DNA from: Tamlana sp. I1
GTDB lineage: Bacteria; Bacteroidota; Bacteroidia; Flavobacteriales; Flavobacteriaceae
Direction of reading: 5' to 3'
Length of the DNA stretch: 64,000 bases
NCBI RefSeq assembly: GCF_015355625.1
Contig: NZ_JACLAF010000005.1
Span: 124,001-188,000, forward strand
The position numbers were made by a program, and so were the translations under genes. Positions 1 to 9,562 of this stretch are shown piece by piece (the first letter of the stretch is position 1; each line of letters opens with the position of its first letter). Under the pieces are notes generated by a model. The model worked only from the letters and a program-made list of their open reading frames with translations. It did no database searches and was not told the origin of the DNA.

Positions 1-116
1 AAACTGTTTCGGAAGAATTTATGCGTGTGAGTGAAGACAATTCGAGGGTTAAAACAGAGCTTTCTAAAATTAAAAAGCTTTTGAAAAAATTATCTAAAAA
101 AACAGAAGATGAATAA
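1..116 (+). CDS. C-terminal end of an upstream gene, probably the inner-membrane partner of the efflux operon
   Basis: An open frame enters from the left edge (codons start at position 3) and stops at TAA 114-116. The visible tail is very charged and lysine-rich (LSKIKKLLKKLSKKTEDE), as expected for a cytoplasmic C-terminus. It overlaps the next ATG by eight bases, so the two genes are translationally coupled. In Bacteroidota the gene before a NodT-type outer-membrane factor is usually an RND permease. That identity is inferred from position only, since no diagnostic domain lies inside the window. Confidence 0.65.
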   Translation, partial: TVSEEFMRVSEDNSRVKTELSKIKKLLKKLSKKTEDE

Positions 117-1560
117 GATAAAAGCAACTGTAAAACAGTTTAAAAATATAGGTCTGCTTAGTATTATTCTGCTAACCACCCTGTATTCTTGCGTACCAAC
201 TTTAGAGGTAATGCAAGAAAATAAGGAAGTACCAGAGCAGTTTAAAAACCAAGCTACCGACACCGTAAATACCGCGAAGGTTAAGTGGAATGATTATTTT
301 ACCGATGTGTATTTAAGTGCGTTAATTGAAGAAGCTCTTAAAAATAATCAGGAGTTAAATATTACTTTGCAAGAAGTTGAAATAGCAAGAAACGAAGTGC
401 GTGCCAAAAAAGGGGAATATTTACCTTTTGTTGATGTACGTGGTGGTGCCGAAGTTGAAAAAGTGGGGCGTTATACTAGCCAAGGTGCTAGCGACGCTAA
501 TAATGATATTAGGCCTGGGGAAGAATTCCCTGAACCATTAGGAAATTATGGTATCGGACTAGAAGCCAGATGGGAATTAGACATTTGGAAGAAGTTACGC
601 AACGCTAAAAAAGCTGCTTACAAACGTTATATTTCTTCAGTTGAAGGTAAAAACTTTTTGGTTACAAATCTTATTGCTGAAATCGCGAATTCTTATTATG
701 AATTGTTAACGCTAGACAATCAATTAAGTATTGTTCAGGAGAATATAAAAATTCAAAGTAATGCTTTGGAAATTGTAAGACTTCAAAAAGTAGCAGCACG
801 CGTTACTCAATTGGCGGTTACACGCTTTGAAGCCGAAGTATTGCATACCAAAAGTCTTCAATTTGATATTCAACAAAAGATTACTGAAACAGAGAATAAA
901 ATCAACTTTTTGGTAGGGCGTTATCCGCAGCCTATCGAACGCAGTTCAGAATCCTTTTACGATTTAATACCAGATCAACTTTTGGTTGGTGTTCCAGCAC
1001 AATTGTTAGATAATCGTCCTGATATTAGAGAAGCAGAACTGGAATTGGAAGCTGCTAAATTGGATATAAAAGTTGCTAAAGCTCGGTTTTATCCATCAGT
1101 AGGAATTTCAGCAGGCGTTGGTTTTGATGCATTCAAGCCTTCATTATTATTAAAAACGCCAGAATCGATATTTTACTCTTTAGTAGGAGATATTGCAGGG
1201 CCATTAATTAACAGAAACGAAATAAAAGCTTTGTATTTTAACGCGAGTGCAAAACAAATTCAAGCCGTTTATAATTATGAGCGTACTGTTTTAAACGCCT
1301 ATTTGGAAGTTGCAAACCAACTTTCTAATATTAGTAATTTGGAGCAAAGTTTTAATTTGAAATCTAAAAAAGTAGATGCTTTAACGCAGTCTATAAATAT
1401 TTCAAACATACTTTTTAAATCGGCAAGAGCAGATTATATGGAAGTGTTATTAACCCAACGTGATGCTTTAGAATCTAAATTCGAATTGGTTGAAACCAAA
1501 AAAGAGCAAATGAATGCCATGGTTAACATGTACCGTGCTTTAGGTGGTGGTTGGAATTAA
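109..1560 (+). CDS. TolC/NodT-type outer-membrane efflux lipoprotein
   Basis: A 483-residue outer-membrane factor of a tripartite efflux pump, forming the exit duct across the outer membrane. The N-terminus is a lipoprotein signal with lipobox LYSC (Cys about residue 28). Two related halves typical of the OEP family follow, with the family signatures LDNRPDIREAELELEAAK near residue 300 and YMEVLLTQRDALESK near residue 445. The ATG at 109 overlaps the stop of the preceding gene, so it is the last gene of an efflux operon and is followed directly by a hairpin terminator. The substrate cannot be predicted. Confidence 0.9.
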   Translation: MNKIKATVKQFKNIGLLSIILLTTLYSCVPTLEVMQENKEVPEQFKNQATDTVNTAKVKWNDYFTDVYLSALIEEALKNNQELNITLQEVEIARNEVRAKKGEYLPFVDVRGGAEVEKVGRYTSQGASDANNDIRPGEEFPEPLGNYGIGLEARWELDIWKKLRNAKKAAYKRYISSVEGKNFLVTNLIAEIANSYYELLTLDNQLSIVQENIKIQSNALEIVRLQKVAARVTQLAVTRFEAEVLHTKSLQFDIQQKITETENKINFLVGRYPQPIERSSESFYDLIPDQLLVGVPAQLLDNRPDIREAELELEAAKLDIKVAKARFYPSVGISAGVGFDAFKPSLLLKTPESIFYSLVGDIAGPLINRNEIKALYFNASAKQIQAVYNYERTVLNAYLEVANQLSNISNLEQSFNLKSKKVDALTQSINISNILFKSARADYMEVLLTQRDALESKFELVETKKEQMNAMVNMYRALGGGWN

Positions 1561-1603
1561 AACTTGCAAAAATTAGAGTTAGTCAATTAATTTTTCTATG
1601 AAG

Positions 1604-1639
1604 AATCCTCTTAAGTGTAATGCTTAAGAGGATTTTTTT
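1604..1639 (+). terminator. Rho-independent terminator after the efflux gene
   Basis: AATCCTCTTAAG (1604-1615) and CTTAAGAGGATT (1623-1634) form a perfect 12-bp stem with a 7-base loop. Five more T residues follow (1635-1639). It lies 43 bases after the efflux gene stop. Confidence 0.88.
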
Positions 1640-2124
1640 GGTTCAAAGGTTGGTTTGGTAAATAGGTGCTGTACTTAATCGTAATTGGTTATTTTAATAA
1701 TTAATAGGCTTTTAATTCTAAATACGTATATGGGTTTTTAGTTACTAATTTTAGGGTGTACGATTTTTATGAAAAAACCAAGCGAAGTCGTGAACATTTG
1801 CATTAAAATGTCTGTTATTTTTCCACCCAAACAACTTGTTTACCTAGTCTATTCACGAAAGCATAAAATATAACTTCTCGACTGCGAAATCGAAGACCCT
1901 ATTAACTGCCTAAATCATTCATGCTATTGGAATTTATAAAAGATATCAATACAAGATTTTATAAAAAATGGATTTAGTTTAGATTTTTCGAAAACATTAA
2001 TAAAACTTGCTCCTCCTTTCATTTTGAAGGGAGGAAAATTTCGATTTAATCGAAATTAGGAGGGTTAAAAACATAAGAGCTTTCATCTTCCTAACAATAG
2101 TGTTTAAAAACCTGAAGGGTCTCG
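1640..2124. other. Non-coding stretch between convergent efflux operon and metK
   Basis: No supported gene is seen here. The only clear structure is at 2007-2067, a CCTCC...GGAGG inverted repeat that encloses a small perfect palindrome (TTTCGATTTAATCGAAA). It resembles the GGAGG-type repeats found later in the window at 17482, 40759, 43216 and 55127. A half copy of a CCTGAA(A/G)GGTCT palindrome lies at about 2109-2122. Confidence 0.5.
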
Positions 2125-2159
2125 AAAAAAAAAGTCTTGCAACTCAAATTGCAAGACTT
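2125..2159 (-). terminator. Rho-independent terminator of metK
   Basis: On the minus strand AAGTCTTGC and GCAAGACTT form a 9-bp stem (2132-2140 with 2151-2159). A run of T, read as the A tract at 2125-2131 on the plus strand, follows. It begins 26 bases after the metK stop. Confidence 0.85.
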
Positions 2160-2184
2160 TTATATAGGTTAAGTGTATTTTGGT

Positions 2185-3438
2185 TTACAATCCAAAAACA
2201 CTTTTTACTTGGTCAACATAATCCAATTTTTCCCATGTAAATAATTCTACATCAAGGGTAATGGTTTCACCATGTGGTTGTGTAAATGTTTTAGAAACTG
2301 TTTCGTTTTTACGTCCCATGTGTCCGTAAGCTGCAGTTTCACTATAAATAGGAGCACGTAGCTTCAAACGTTCTTCAATAGCAAAAGGACGCATATCAAA
2401 AATTTCGGTTACTTTTTCAGCAATTTCACCATCGGTCATATTAAACGGGCATGTTCCGTAAGTATCAATAAAAATTCCCATAGGTTCAACCACACCAATC
2501 GCGTAACTTACTTGTACTAAAACTTCATCGGCAACACCTGCAGCAACAAGGTTTTTAGCAATATGTCTCGTCGCATAAGCAGCGCTTCTATCAACTTTAC
2601 TTGGGTCTTTACCAGAGAATGCACCGCCACCGTGGGCACCTTTTCCGCCGTAAGTATCAACAATAATTTTTCGTCCAGTTAAACCAGTATCACCATGAGG
2701 ACCTCCAATTACGAATTTCCCTGTTGGGTTAATATGGTATTTAATATCGTTGTTAAATAACTTTTGAAGGGATTCTGGAAGTTTGGCAATAACACGCGGA
2801 ATTAATATCTCAACAATATCTTTTCTAATTTTTGCTAACATGGTTTCATCATCAGCAAAATCGTCATGCTGCGTTGAAACAACGATGGCATCAATACGTT
2901 GCGGGATATTATCATCGCTATATTCAATAGTAACCTGACTTTTAGAATCTGGTCTTAAATAGGTGATCTCTTTATTTTCGCGTCTTAAATCAGCTAATTC
3001 TCTTAAAATTAAGTGCGATAAATCTAAAGCTAAAGGCATGAAATTCTCAGTTTCATTGGTGGCATAGCCAAACATCATGCCTTGGTCGCCAGCACCTTGT
3101 TGTTCTTTGCTACCGCGATCTACACCTTGATTAATGTCTTCCGATTGCTCATGAATAGCCGATAAAACACCACATGAGTTACCATCGAACATGTATTCGC
3201 CTTTGGTGTAGCCAATTTTATTTATGGTATCTCTTGCAATTTTTTGAACATCTAAATAGGTTGTCGATTTTACTTCTCCAGCAAGCACAACTTGGCCTGT
3301 TGTTACAAGAGTTTCACAAGCTACTTTCGATTCGGTATCGAATGCTAAAAAGTTATCAATTAAAGCGTCGCTAATTTGATCTGCTACTTTGTCTGGATGC
3401 CCTTCAGAAACACTTTCTGAAGTGAATAAATAAGCCAT
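2185..3438 (-). CDS. metK: S-adenosylmethionine synthetase
   Basis: Makes S-adenosylmethionine from methionine and ATP in the cytoplasm. The 417 residues match the usual family length of about 385-420. The N-terminus [20 protein letters not shown], the [12 protein letters not shown] loop and the glycine-rich [19 protein letters not shown] segment are the classic MetK signatures holding the ATP, Mg and K ligands. The gene is monocistronic, with its own terminator. Its 5' leader (3439-3575) contains a SAM-II-like riboswitch, so product feedback on expression is likely. Confidence 0.97.
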   Translation of the reverse strand: MAYLFTSESVSEGHPDKVADQISDALIDNFLAFDTESKVACETLVTTGQVVLAGEVKSTTYLDVQKIARDTINKIGYTKGEYMFDGNSCGVLSAIHEQSEDINQGVDRGSKEQQGAGDQGMMFGYATNETENFMPLALDLSHLILRELADLRRENKEITYLRPDSKSQVTIEYSDDNIPQRIDAIVVSTQHDDFADDETMLAKIRKDIVEILIPRVIAKLPESLQKLFNNDIKYHINPTGKFVIGGPHGDTGLTGRKIIVDTYGGKGAHGGGAFSGKDPSKVDRSAAYATRHIAKNLVAAGVADEVLVQVSYAIGVVEPMGIFIDTYGTCPFNMTDGEIAEKVTEIFDMRPFAIEERLKLRAPIYSETAAYGHMGRKNETVSKTFTQPHGETITLDVELFTWEKLDYVDQVKSVFGL

Positions 3439-3457
3439 AGTAATTTTAAATTATAGT

Positions 3458-3567
3458 AAGATTTGACGATAACGTCGAAGGAAGTTTGCACTGCCTTTAG
3501 CATTTTTGATTATGTTGAAAATTGTTCAGCATAAAGAGGTTGCAATCAGTCAAATCTTTCCTCTGTT
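3458..3567 (-). promoter_or_regulatory. SAM-II-type riboswitch (long-loop variant) in the metK leader
   Basis: On the minus strand, P1 is AGAGG (3567-3563) with CCTCT (3539-3535). The enclosed loop is AAAGATTTGACTGATTGCAA, close to the conserved SAM-II core GAUUU..C.G..UUGCAA. An extra hairpin (TTATG.TGAA / TTCA.CATAA) follows, then AAAAATGCTAAAGGC carrying the conserved GCUAAA. The tail TGCAA can pair with TTGCA of the loop as the pseudoknot. Ten bases of the core, AAGATTTGAC (3558-3549), are exactly complementary to GTCAAATCTT (3467-3458), about 20 bases before the metK ATG. This offers a mutually exclusive expression platform. Class assignment is from consensus memory. Confidence 0.78.
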
Positions 3568-3577
3568 GTTTTGTGCT

Positions 3578-3586
3578 GCAAAAGTA
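3578..3586 (-). promoter_or_regulatory. metK promoter, Bacteroidetes -7 element
   Basis: TACTTTTGC on the minus strand matches the Bacteroidetes -7 consensus TAnnTTTG. Transcription would start near 3571, a few bases before P1 of the riboswitch. No convincing -33 TTG was located. Confidence 0.5.
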
Positions 3587-3676
3587 AAAAAATAAAAGAA
3601 AATGAACATCTATTTTTTATTTTTTAAGATATAATTGGTAATTAAGATTTTTTTGCGAATATTTGTCTCGTCTAAA

Positions 3677-3739
3677 ATGAAAAATCAAATTATTTATATC
3701 ATTTCTGTTGGTGTCAATGTGATAATCTCACAAGGCTAG
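3677..3739 (+). CDS. ilv leader peptide (attenuation)
   Basis: A 20-codon open frame reads MKNQIIYIISVGVNVIISQG and then TAG. Nine of the 20 residues are Ile (6) or Val (3), the end products of the operon that follows. It sits 64 bases after the A-rich region upstream of metK and 34 bases before a strong terminator hairpin, with ilvD starting at 4048. Composition, size and position match ilvL/ilvB-type leader peptides that sense charged tRNA by ribosome stalling. The upstream context TCTAAAATG is A-rich, as usual in this phylum. The sequence supports this well, but it has not been shown experimentally. Confidence 0.78.
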   Translation: MKNQIIYIISVGVNVIISQG

Positions 3740-3802
3740 GGAATGCTATAATTTAATCAAAATAAATTTTTAAAAGCTTTCCCGGAATGGAAGGCTTTTT
3801 TT
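3739..3802 (+). terminator. ilv attenuator: terminator with competing antiterminator
   Basis: The terminator stem AAAGCTTTCC (3773-3782) pairs with GGAAGGCTTT (3789-3798) and is followed by more T (3799-3802). GGGAATGCT (3739-3747), which begins on the last base of the leader stop codon, can pair with AGCTTTCCC (3775-3783) with one mismatch. It would then block the terminator. A ribosome stalled on the Ile/Val codons (last pair ATA ATC at 3722-3727) leaves 3739-3747 free. A ribosome at the stop codon covers it. TGTGA/TCACA (3718-3732) is a further hairpin inside the leader. Confidence 0.75.
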
Positions 3803-3851
3803 ATGCATTATTTTTCATTTTTGAACATCATAAAAAAACGGGTTTAAACAG

Positions 3852-3880
3852 TTGTTGTTCAGTGTGTTGAATTATTTTTG
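3852..3880 (+). promoter_or_regulatory. Possible second ilvD promoter downstream of the attenuator
   Basis: TTG (3852-3854), 18 bases, then TATTTTTG (3873-3880) fits TTG-N18-TAnnTTTG. It lies after the attenuator, so it would give attenuation-independent basal transcription with a long leader of about 160 bases. This is a motif match only. Confidence 0.35.
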
Positions 3881-4047
3881 TTGGTTGTGAATTTAACTAG
3901 AAAAAATAAAGATTAACCCGTATAATAGACTAATAAATTATTTTCGAAACTTATTTTGAAGTTTTTTGAATAATTGTCATCAAAAAGTTTAAAACACTTA
4001 GAAAAATAATAAAAATTAAGATAAAGCATAAAATTATTAGCAGTCAT

Positions 4048-5730
4048 ATGAAAGAACTTAATAAACATAGTAAAAGGCTAACTCAGGATGAATCTCAGCC
4101 AGCATCTCAAGCCATGTTATATGCAGTAGGATTAACCGATGAAGATATGAGCAAAGCTCAAATTGGAATTGCTAGTACTGGTTACGATGGAAATCCTTGT
4201 AATATGCATTTAAATAATTTAGCTGCTGAAGTTAAAATTGAGTGTAATATAGCTGGTTTAGTAGGTTTAGGTTTTAATACAATTGGTGTTAGTGATGGTA
4301 TTTCTATGGGGACTTCTGGAATGAATTATTCCTTAGCGTCTCGTGATATCATTGCCGATTCTATTGAAACGGTTATGAATGCTCAAAGTTACGATGCCTT
4401 GGTGTCTATCGTAGGTTGCGATAAAAATATGCCAGGTGCCGTAATTGCGATGTTACGTTTAAACCGTCCGTCTATCATGATGTATGGTGGTACCATTGCT
4501 TCTGGAAAATACAAAGGAAGAAAATTAAATATTGTTTCGGCTTTCGAGGCTTTAGGACAAAAAGTAGCGGGCGAAATTGAAGAAGAAGAATACAGAGAAA
4601 TTATAAAACGTGCCATTCCAGGAGCAGGAGCTTGTGGTGGGATGTATACAGCAAATACCATGGCTTCGGCTATAGAATGTATGGGCTTTGCGTTACCTTA
4701 TAACTCATCTATTCCTGCTGAAAATCCGAATAAATTATCGGAAAGTGAAAGAACCGCGAGAGCGATTAAAAATCTTTTAGAATTAGATTTAAAACCATTA
4801 GATATTATTTCTAAAAAATCGATTGAAAATGCCATTGCTTTGGTAAATGCTTTAGGAGGTTCTACAAATGCCGTACTACACTTTTTAGCCATTGCACATG
4901 CTGCAGATATCGATTTTACATTAGAAGATTTTCAACGTGTTAGTGACAATACGCCGTTAATAGCCGATTTAAAACCTAGTGGAAAATACCTTATGGAAGA
5001 TGTTCATGGTATTGGAGGAACGCCTGCGGTTATGAAATATTTATTAGATAATGGCTATTTACATGGCGATTGTATGACGGTTACTGGTAAAACTTTAGCT
5101 GAAAACTTAAAAGATGTTGAGCCACTCGTTTTTGAAAACGATCAAGATGTTATTTTTCCAAAAGATAAAGCATTAAAATCTTCAGGAAACTTACAAATCC
5201 TTTACGGAAACTTAGCTGAAGAAGGAGCTGTTGCAAAAATATCTGGAAACGAAGGTTTATTATTTGAAGGAAAAGCTGTGGTTTATGATGGCGAACAAGC
5301 TGCAAACACAGGAATTTCTAATGGCGAAGTAGAGCGAGGTGATGTCGTCGTCATCCGTTATGTTGGTCCTAAAGGTGGCCCAGGGATGCCAGAAATGTTA
5401 AAACCAACCTCTTTAATTATGGGTGCTGGTTTAGGAAAATCTGTAGCTTTAATTACAGATGGTCGTTTTTCTGGAGGAACACACGGGTTTGTAGTAGGTC
5501 ACATAACGCCAGAAGCACAAGAAGGTGGAGCTATTGGTCTTTTAAAAACAGGCGATAAAATTAGAATTAGTGCCGAAGATAATTCAATCAACGTATTACT
5601 TTCTGATGAAGAATTAGCCGAAAGAAAAGCGCAATGGGTGCAACCACCATTAAAACACAAAAAAGGAATATTATATAAATATGCAAAATCTGTAGCATCT
5701 GCTTCTAAAGGATGTGTTACCGATGCATAA
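4048..5730 (+). CDS. ilvD: Dihydroxy-acid dehydratase
   Basis: Dehydrates 2,3-dihydroxy-isovalerate and 2,3-dihydroxy-3-methylvalerate to the keto acids of Val and Ile; an Fe-S enzyme of the IlvD/Edd family. The 560 residues equal the usual length. Visible landmarks are the Fe-S and substrate cysteines in NPCNMH (about residue 52), [10 protein letters not shown] (about 124) and [14 protein letters not shown] (about 195), plus the C-terminal [22 protein letters not shown] signature region. It is the first gene of ilvDBNCA, behind the Ile/Val leader. A short REP separates it from ilvB. Confidence 0.97.
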   Translation: MKELNKHSKRLTQDESQPASQAMLYAVGLTDEDMSKAQIGIASTGYDGNPCNMHLNNLAAEVKIECNIAGLVGLGFNTIGVSDGISMGTSGMNYSLASRDIIADSIETVMNAQSYDALVSIVGCDKNMPGAVIAMLRLNRPSIMMYGGTIASGKYKGRKLNIVSAFEALGQKVAGEIEEEEYREIIKRAIPGAGACGGMYTANTMASAIECMGFALPYNSSIPAENPNKLSESERTARAIKNLLELDLKPLDIISKKSIENAIALVNALGGSTNAVLHFLAIAHAADIDFTLEDFQRVSDNTPLIADLKPSGKYLMEDVHGIGGTPAVMKYLLDNGYLHGDCMTVTGKTLAENLKDVEPLVFENDQDVIFPKDKALKSSGNLQILYGNLAEEGAVAKISGNEGLLFEGKAVVYDGEQAANTGISNGEVERGDVVVIRYVGPKGGPGMPEMLKPTSLIMGAGLGKSVALITDGRFSGGTHGFVVGHITPEAQEGGAIGLLKTGDKIRISAEDNSINVLLSDEELAERKAQWVQPPLKHKKGILYKYAKSVASASKGCVTDA

Positions 5731-5743
5731 ATAGTGAATCTTT

Positions 5744-5770
5744 TCATTTCCGTGAAAACGGGAATCTCAA
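5744..5770. repeat. Short palindromic REP copy 1 (ilvD-ilvB spacer)
   Basis: CATTTCCGTGAAAACGGGAATCT is a degenerate copy of the palindromic family ATTCTCGCGAAGGCGGGAAT. Related copies lie at 28551, 31790, 33126 and 36577. It occupies most of the short spacer within the operon. Confidence 0.6.
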
Positions 5771-5782
5771 TAAATGGGAATT

Positions 5783-7513
5783 ATGAAAACACAAACATTA
5801 AAAACAAAAAAAGTGGCAAATAAAATAGAGCGAATTACTGGTTGCGAAGCCGTTGTTAGGTCTTTAATAGCTGAGGGTGTTGATATTCTTTATGGATATC
5901 CAGGAGGTGCTATTATGCCTGTTTATGATGAATTATTTAAATTTCAAGATCAAATTCATCATGTATTAACGCGTCATGAGCAAGGGGCAGCACATGCTGC
6001 TCAAGGTTATGCACGTATATCTGGAAAAGTTGGTGTAGCCATAGCGACTTCGGGTCCTGGTGCTACTAACCTTATTACAGGAATTGCCGATGCTCAAATA
6101 GATTCTACACCTTTAGTATGCATTACAGGGCAAGTAGCGTCACATTTGTTAGGTAGCGATGCCTTTCAAGAAACCGATATCGTTGGTATTTCTACGCCTG
6201 TAACCAAATGGAATTGTCAAGTCACTAAATCTGAAGATATTCCTGCAGCCATTGCCAAAGCGTTTTATATCGCTAGAAGCGGTCGCCCAGGACCTGTGTT
6301 AGTCGATATTACTAAAGATGCACAGTTTGGCGAATTAGATTTTAACTACGAAAAATGTAAAGGAGTAAGAAGTTATAATCCTATCCCAAAAACAAGTCAG
6401 GAAGCGGTTAACGCTGCCGCGGAATTAATTAACGCCGCTAAAAAACCAATGATTGTTTGGGGACAAGGTGTTATTTTAGGTCAGGCTGAAGCCGAATTAA
6501 AAACGGTTATCGAAAAAGCTGGAATTCCTTCTGCTTGGACAATTTTAGGTGCTTCTGCATTACCATCAACACACCCATTAAATATCGGTATGGTTGGTAT
6601 GCACGGTAATTATGCGCCAAATAAATTAACTAACGAATGTGATGTGTTAATCGCCATCGGGATGCGTTTTGACGACCGTGTTACTGGCGATTTATCAACT
6701 TATGCAAAGCAAGCTAAAGTGGTTCATTTTGATATTGATCCTGCAGAGATTGATAAAAATGTAAAAACGGATGTAGCTGTTTTAGGAAATTCAAAAGAAA
6801 GCTTAGCCATGTTAGCTGAAGCTTTAAACGAGAATTCTCATGAAGCTTGGTTAAAAGAATTTAAAGACCTTTATACTATAGAATACGATGCCGTAATTAA
6901 TGGAGATCTTAATCCAACGAAAGAAGGATTAACCATGGGCGAGGTTATCAAGCAAATTAATATTCAATCTAAAGGTAATGCAGCTATTGTTTCAGATGTG
7001 GGACAACATCAAATGATTGCTTGTCGTTATGCCGATTTTAATGTGTCTAAAAGTAATATTACTTCTGGCGGATTAGGCACCATGGGCTTTGCACTTCCAG
7101 CAGCGATTGGCGCTAAAATGGCAGCACCAGAACGTGAAGTTGTAGCTATAATTGGCGATGGAGGTTTTCAAATGAATATTCAAGAATTAGGAACTATTTT
7201 TCAGCAAAAAGTGCCTGTAAAAATTGTCATTTTAAACAACGAATTTTTAGGTATGGTACGTCAATGGCAACAGTTGTTTTTCGATAAGCGCTATGCGTCT
7301 ACCGAAATGACAAATCCAGATTTTGTTACCATTGCAAAAGGCTATCATATTGAAGGAAAACGCGTTTCAAATCGTAAGGATATGGAAGCAGCTGTTAAGG
7401 AAATGATTGAGTCGAAAGAGTCGTATTTCTTAGAAGTTTGTGTAGAAAAAGAAGATAATGTATTTCCAATGATTCCTTCGGGGGCATCGGTTTCAGATGT
7501 ACGATTAAGCTAA
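5783..7513 (+). CDS. ilvB: Acetolactate synthase, large catalytic subunit
   Basis: Condenses pyruvate with pyruvate or 2-ketobutyrate, the first common step of Val and Ile synthesis, using ThDP, Mg and FAD. It has the three ThDP-enzyme domains in order: GYPGGAIMPVYDEL with the catalytic Glu (in LTRHEQGAAH) at the N-terminus, the central FAD domain, and the ThDP/Mg motif GDGGFQMNIQEL with NNEFLGMVRQWQ near residue 470. I chose ATG 5783 (576 residues) over ATG 5774 because the first three codons of the longer form abut the REP. It works with ilvN, 13 bases downstream. Confidence 0.95.
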   Translation: MKTQTLKTKKVANKIERITGCEAVVRSLIAEGVDILYGYPGGAIMPVYDELFKFQDQIHHVLTRHEQGAAHAAQGYARISGKVGVAIATSGPGATNLITGIADAQIDSTPLVCITGQVASHLLGSDAFQETDIVGISTPVTKWNCQVTKSEDIPAAIAKAFYIARSGRPGPVLVDITKDAQFGELDFNYEKCKGVRSYNPIPKTSQEAVNAAAELINAAKKPMIVWGQGVILGQAEAELKTVIEKAGIPSAWTILGASALPSTHPLNIGMVGMHGNYAPNKLTNECDVLIAIGMRFDDRVTGDLSTYAKQAKVVHFDIDPAEIDKNVKTDVAVLGNSKESLAMLAEALNENSHEAWLKEFKDLYTIEYDAVINGDLNPTKEGLTMGEVIKQINIQSKGNAAIVSDVGQHQMIACRYADFNVSKSNITSGGLGTMGFALPAAIGAKMAAPEREVVAIIGDGGFQMNIQELGTIFQQKVPVKIVILNNEFLGMVRQWQQLFFDKRYASTEMTNPDFVTIAKGYHIEGKRVSNRKDMEAAVKEMIESKESYFLEVCVEKEDNVFPMIPSGASVSDVRLS

Positions 7514-7526
7514 ATAAAGAAAAGAC

Positions 7527-8060
7527 ATGAATGAAGATATAAAAACATTTACGATTTCTATTTACACCGAAAATAACATCGGTTTATTAAATCGTATTTC
7601 AGCAATTTTTCAACGCAGACATATTAATATTGAAAGTTTAACCACATCGCAGTCTGAAATCGATGGGGTAAATCGTTTTGTTATTGTTGTGAATATGACA
7701 GAAACAAACGCGATAAAAATTGTGAAGCAAATTGAAAAACAAGTTGAAACAATTAGAGCCTATTATCATACAGAAGAAGAGACTATCTTTACCGAATCTT
7801 GTATGTTTAAAATCAAGTCTGATTTGTTGTTCAATGAGCCTCAAATTCAAAACATCATAAAAGAAAGTAATACACGAATTGTAACGGTAAATAAAGAGTT
7901 TTTTGTACTTGAAAAATCAGGAAGAAGAAACGAAATAGAGTCTTTACGTCGCGATTTAAATGTTTTTGGTATCATGCAATTTGTGCGTTCAGGACGTATT
8001 GCAGTAACCAAAGATGAAATGAAAATAACCGAATTGCTTACAGCATTCAATAATCAATAA
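7527..8060 (+). CDS. ilvN: Acetolactate synthase, small regulatory subunit
   Basis: Regulatory partner of IlvB. The N-terminal ACT domain (residues 5-80, FTISIYTENNIGLLNRISAIF and RRHINIESLT) binds valine in this family. The second ALS_ss_C domain covers about residues 85-160. The 177 residues match the usual 160-180. It lies between ilvB (13-base gap) and ilvC (16-base gap), which fits co-translation with the catalytic subunit. Confidence 0.95.
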   Translation: MNEDIKTFTISIYTENNIGLLNRISAIFQRRHINIESLTTSQSEIDGVNRFVIVVNMTETNAIKIVKQIEKQVETIRAYYHTEEETIFTESCMFKIKSDLLFNEPQIQNIIKESNTRIVTVNKEFFVLEKSGRRNEIESLRRDLNVFGIMQFVRSGRIAVTKDEMKITELLTAFNNQ

Positions 8061-8076
8061 TAACAATTAATTAAAA

Positions 8077-9552
8077 ATGGGAAATTATTTTAACACACTA
8101 TCGTTAAGAGATAAATTAGATCAATTATCGAAGTGTAGATTCATGGACACTTCAGAGTTTGCTGATGGGGTGAATGCATTAAAAGGAAAGAAAATAGTTA
8201 TCGTAGGATGCGGTGCTCAAGGTTTAAACCAAGGGTTAAACATGAGAGATTCTGGATTAGATATTTCTTATGCTTTACGTGGTGCTGCAATTTCTGAAAA
8301 ACGTCAGTCTTTCTTAAATGCTTCCGAAAACGGATTTACTGTAGGAACTTACGAAGAATTAATTCCAACAGCAGATTTAGTTTTAAACTTAACGCCAGAT
8401 AAACAACATACAAATGTGGTTAAAGCGGTGATGCCTTTAATGAAAAAAGGGGCAACTTTAGCATATTCTCATGGTTTTAATATTGTTGAAGAAGGTATGC
8501 AAATTCGTGAAGATCTTACTGTAATCATGGTAGCACCTAAGTCGCCAGGATCAGAAGTTCGTGAAGAATATAAAAGAGGTTTTGGTGTACCAACATTAAT
8601 TGCAGTACACGAAGAAAACGATCCAGAAGGAAAAGGTTGGGCTCAAGCTAAGGCTTACGCTGTTGCAACTGGTGGTGATAAAGCAGGTGTGTTAGCATCA
8701 TCTTTTATTGCTGAAGTAAAATCGGATTTAATGGGTGAGCAAACCATTCTTTGTGGGTTGTTGCAAACAGGTTCTATCCTATGTTTTGATAAAATGGTTG
8801 AAGAAGGTATCGATCCAGGTTACGCTTCAAAATTAATTCAATACGGATGGGAAACAGTAACTGAAGGTCTTAAATATGGTGGTGTAACTAACATGATGGA
8901 CCGTCTTTCTAACCCTGCAAAAATTAAAGCTTTTGAATTATCAGAAGAATTAAAAGAGATTATGCGTCCGTTATTCCAAAAACATATGGACGATATTATT
9001 GAAGGTCGTTTTTCTGCTGGAATGATGGCAGATTGGGCTAACGATGATAAAGATTTATTAGGATGGAGAGCAGCAACAGCTGAAACTGCATTTGAAAAAA
9101 CGCCTGCTGGAGATGTTCAAATTACAGAGCAAGAGTACTACGATAACGGTGTATTAATGGTTGCTATGGTTAGAGCTGGTGTAGAATTAGCTTTTGAAGC
9201 GATGGTAGATTCAGGAATTATTGATGCTTCTGCTTACTACGAATCGTTACACGAAACACCATTAATTGCAAATACGATTGCAAGAAAGAAATTATACGAA
9301 ATGAACCGTGTAATCTCTGATACAGCTGAGTACGGATGTTACTTATTCGATCATGCATGTAAGCCTTTATTAAAAGACTTCATGAAAACGGTTGACACAA
9401 GTGTAATCGGGAAGCCATATTCATTAGACAACGGAAAAGGTGTTGATAATGCCAAATTAATCGCGGTTAATAAAGCGTTAAGAGCACATCCAGTTGAAAA
9501 AGTAGGTGAGTTTTTAAGAGCATCTATGACGGCTATGAAGCCAATCGTATAA
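8077..9552 (+). CDS. ilvC: Ketol-acid reductoisomerase, class II
   Basis: Isomerises and reduces acetolactate or acetohydroxybutyrate with NADPH. At 491 residues it belongs to the long class II form, like E. coli IlvC, and not the short class I form of about 330 residues. The Rossmann motif [20 protein letters not shown] lies near residue 43, and [20 protein letters not shown] and the duplicated C-terminal helical knot domain follow. Codon use is very regular and A/T-ending, as in highly expressed genes of this genome. It is the fourth gene of the operon. Confidence 0.97.
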   Translation: MGNYFNTLSLRDKLDQLSKCRFMDTSEFADGVNALKGKKIVIVGCGAQGLNQGLNMRDSGLDISYALRGAAISEKRQSFLNASENGFTVGTYEELIPTADLVLNLTPDKQHTNVVKAVMPLMKKGATLAYSHGFNIVEEGMQIREDLTVIMVAPKSPGSEVREEYKRGFGVPTLIAVHEENDPEGKGWAQAKAYAVATGGDKAGVLASSFIAEVKSDLMGEQTILCGLLQTGSILCFDKMVEEGIDPGYASKLIQYGWETVTEGLKYGGVTNMMDRLSNPAKIKAFELSEELKEIMRPLFQKHMDDIIEGRFSAGMMADWANDDKDLLGWRAATAETAFEKTPAGDVQITEQEYYDNGVLMVAMVRAGVELAFEAMVDSGIIDASAYYESLHETPLIANTIARKKLYEMNRVISDTAEYGCYLFDHACKPLLKDFMKTVDTSVIGKPYSLDNGKGVDNAKLIAVNKALRAHPVEKVGEFLRASMTAMKPIV

Positions 9553-9562
9553 TTAAGATCCT

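Noticed and set aside
3174-3374. 66-codon plus-strand frame inside metK
   Set aside because: Antisense shadow of a well-supported gene, with no family features.
3677-3802. T-box riboswitch for the ilv operon
   Set aside because: No T-box core (AGGGTGGnACCGCG-like) is present, while a leader peptide and competing hairpins are.
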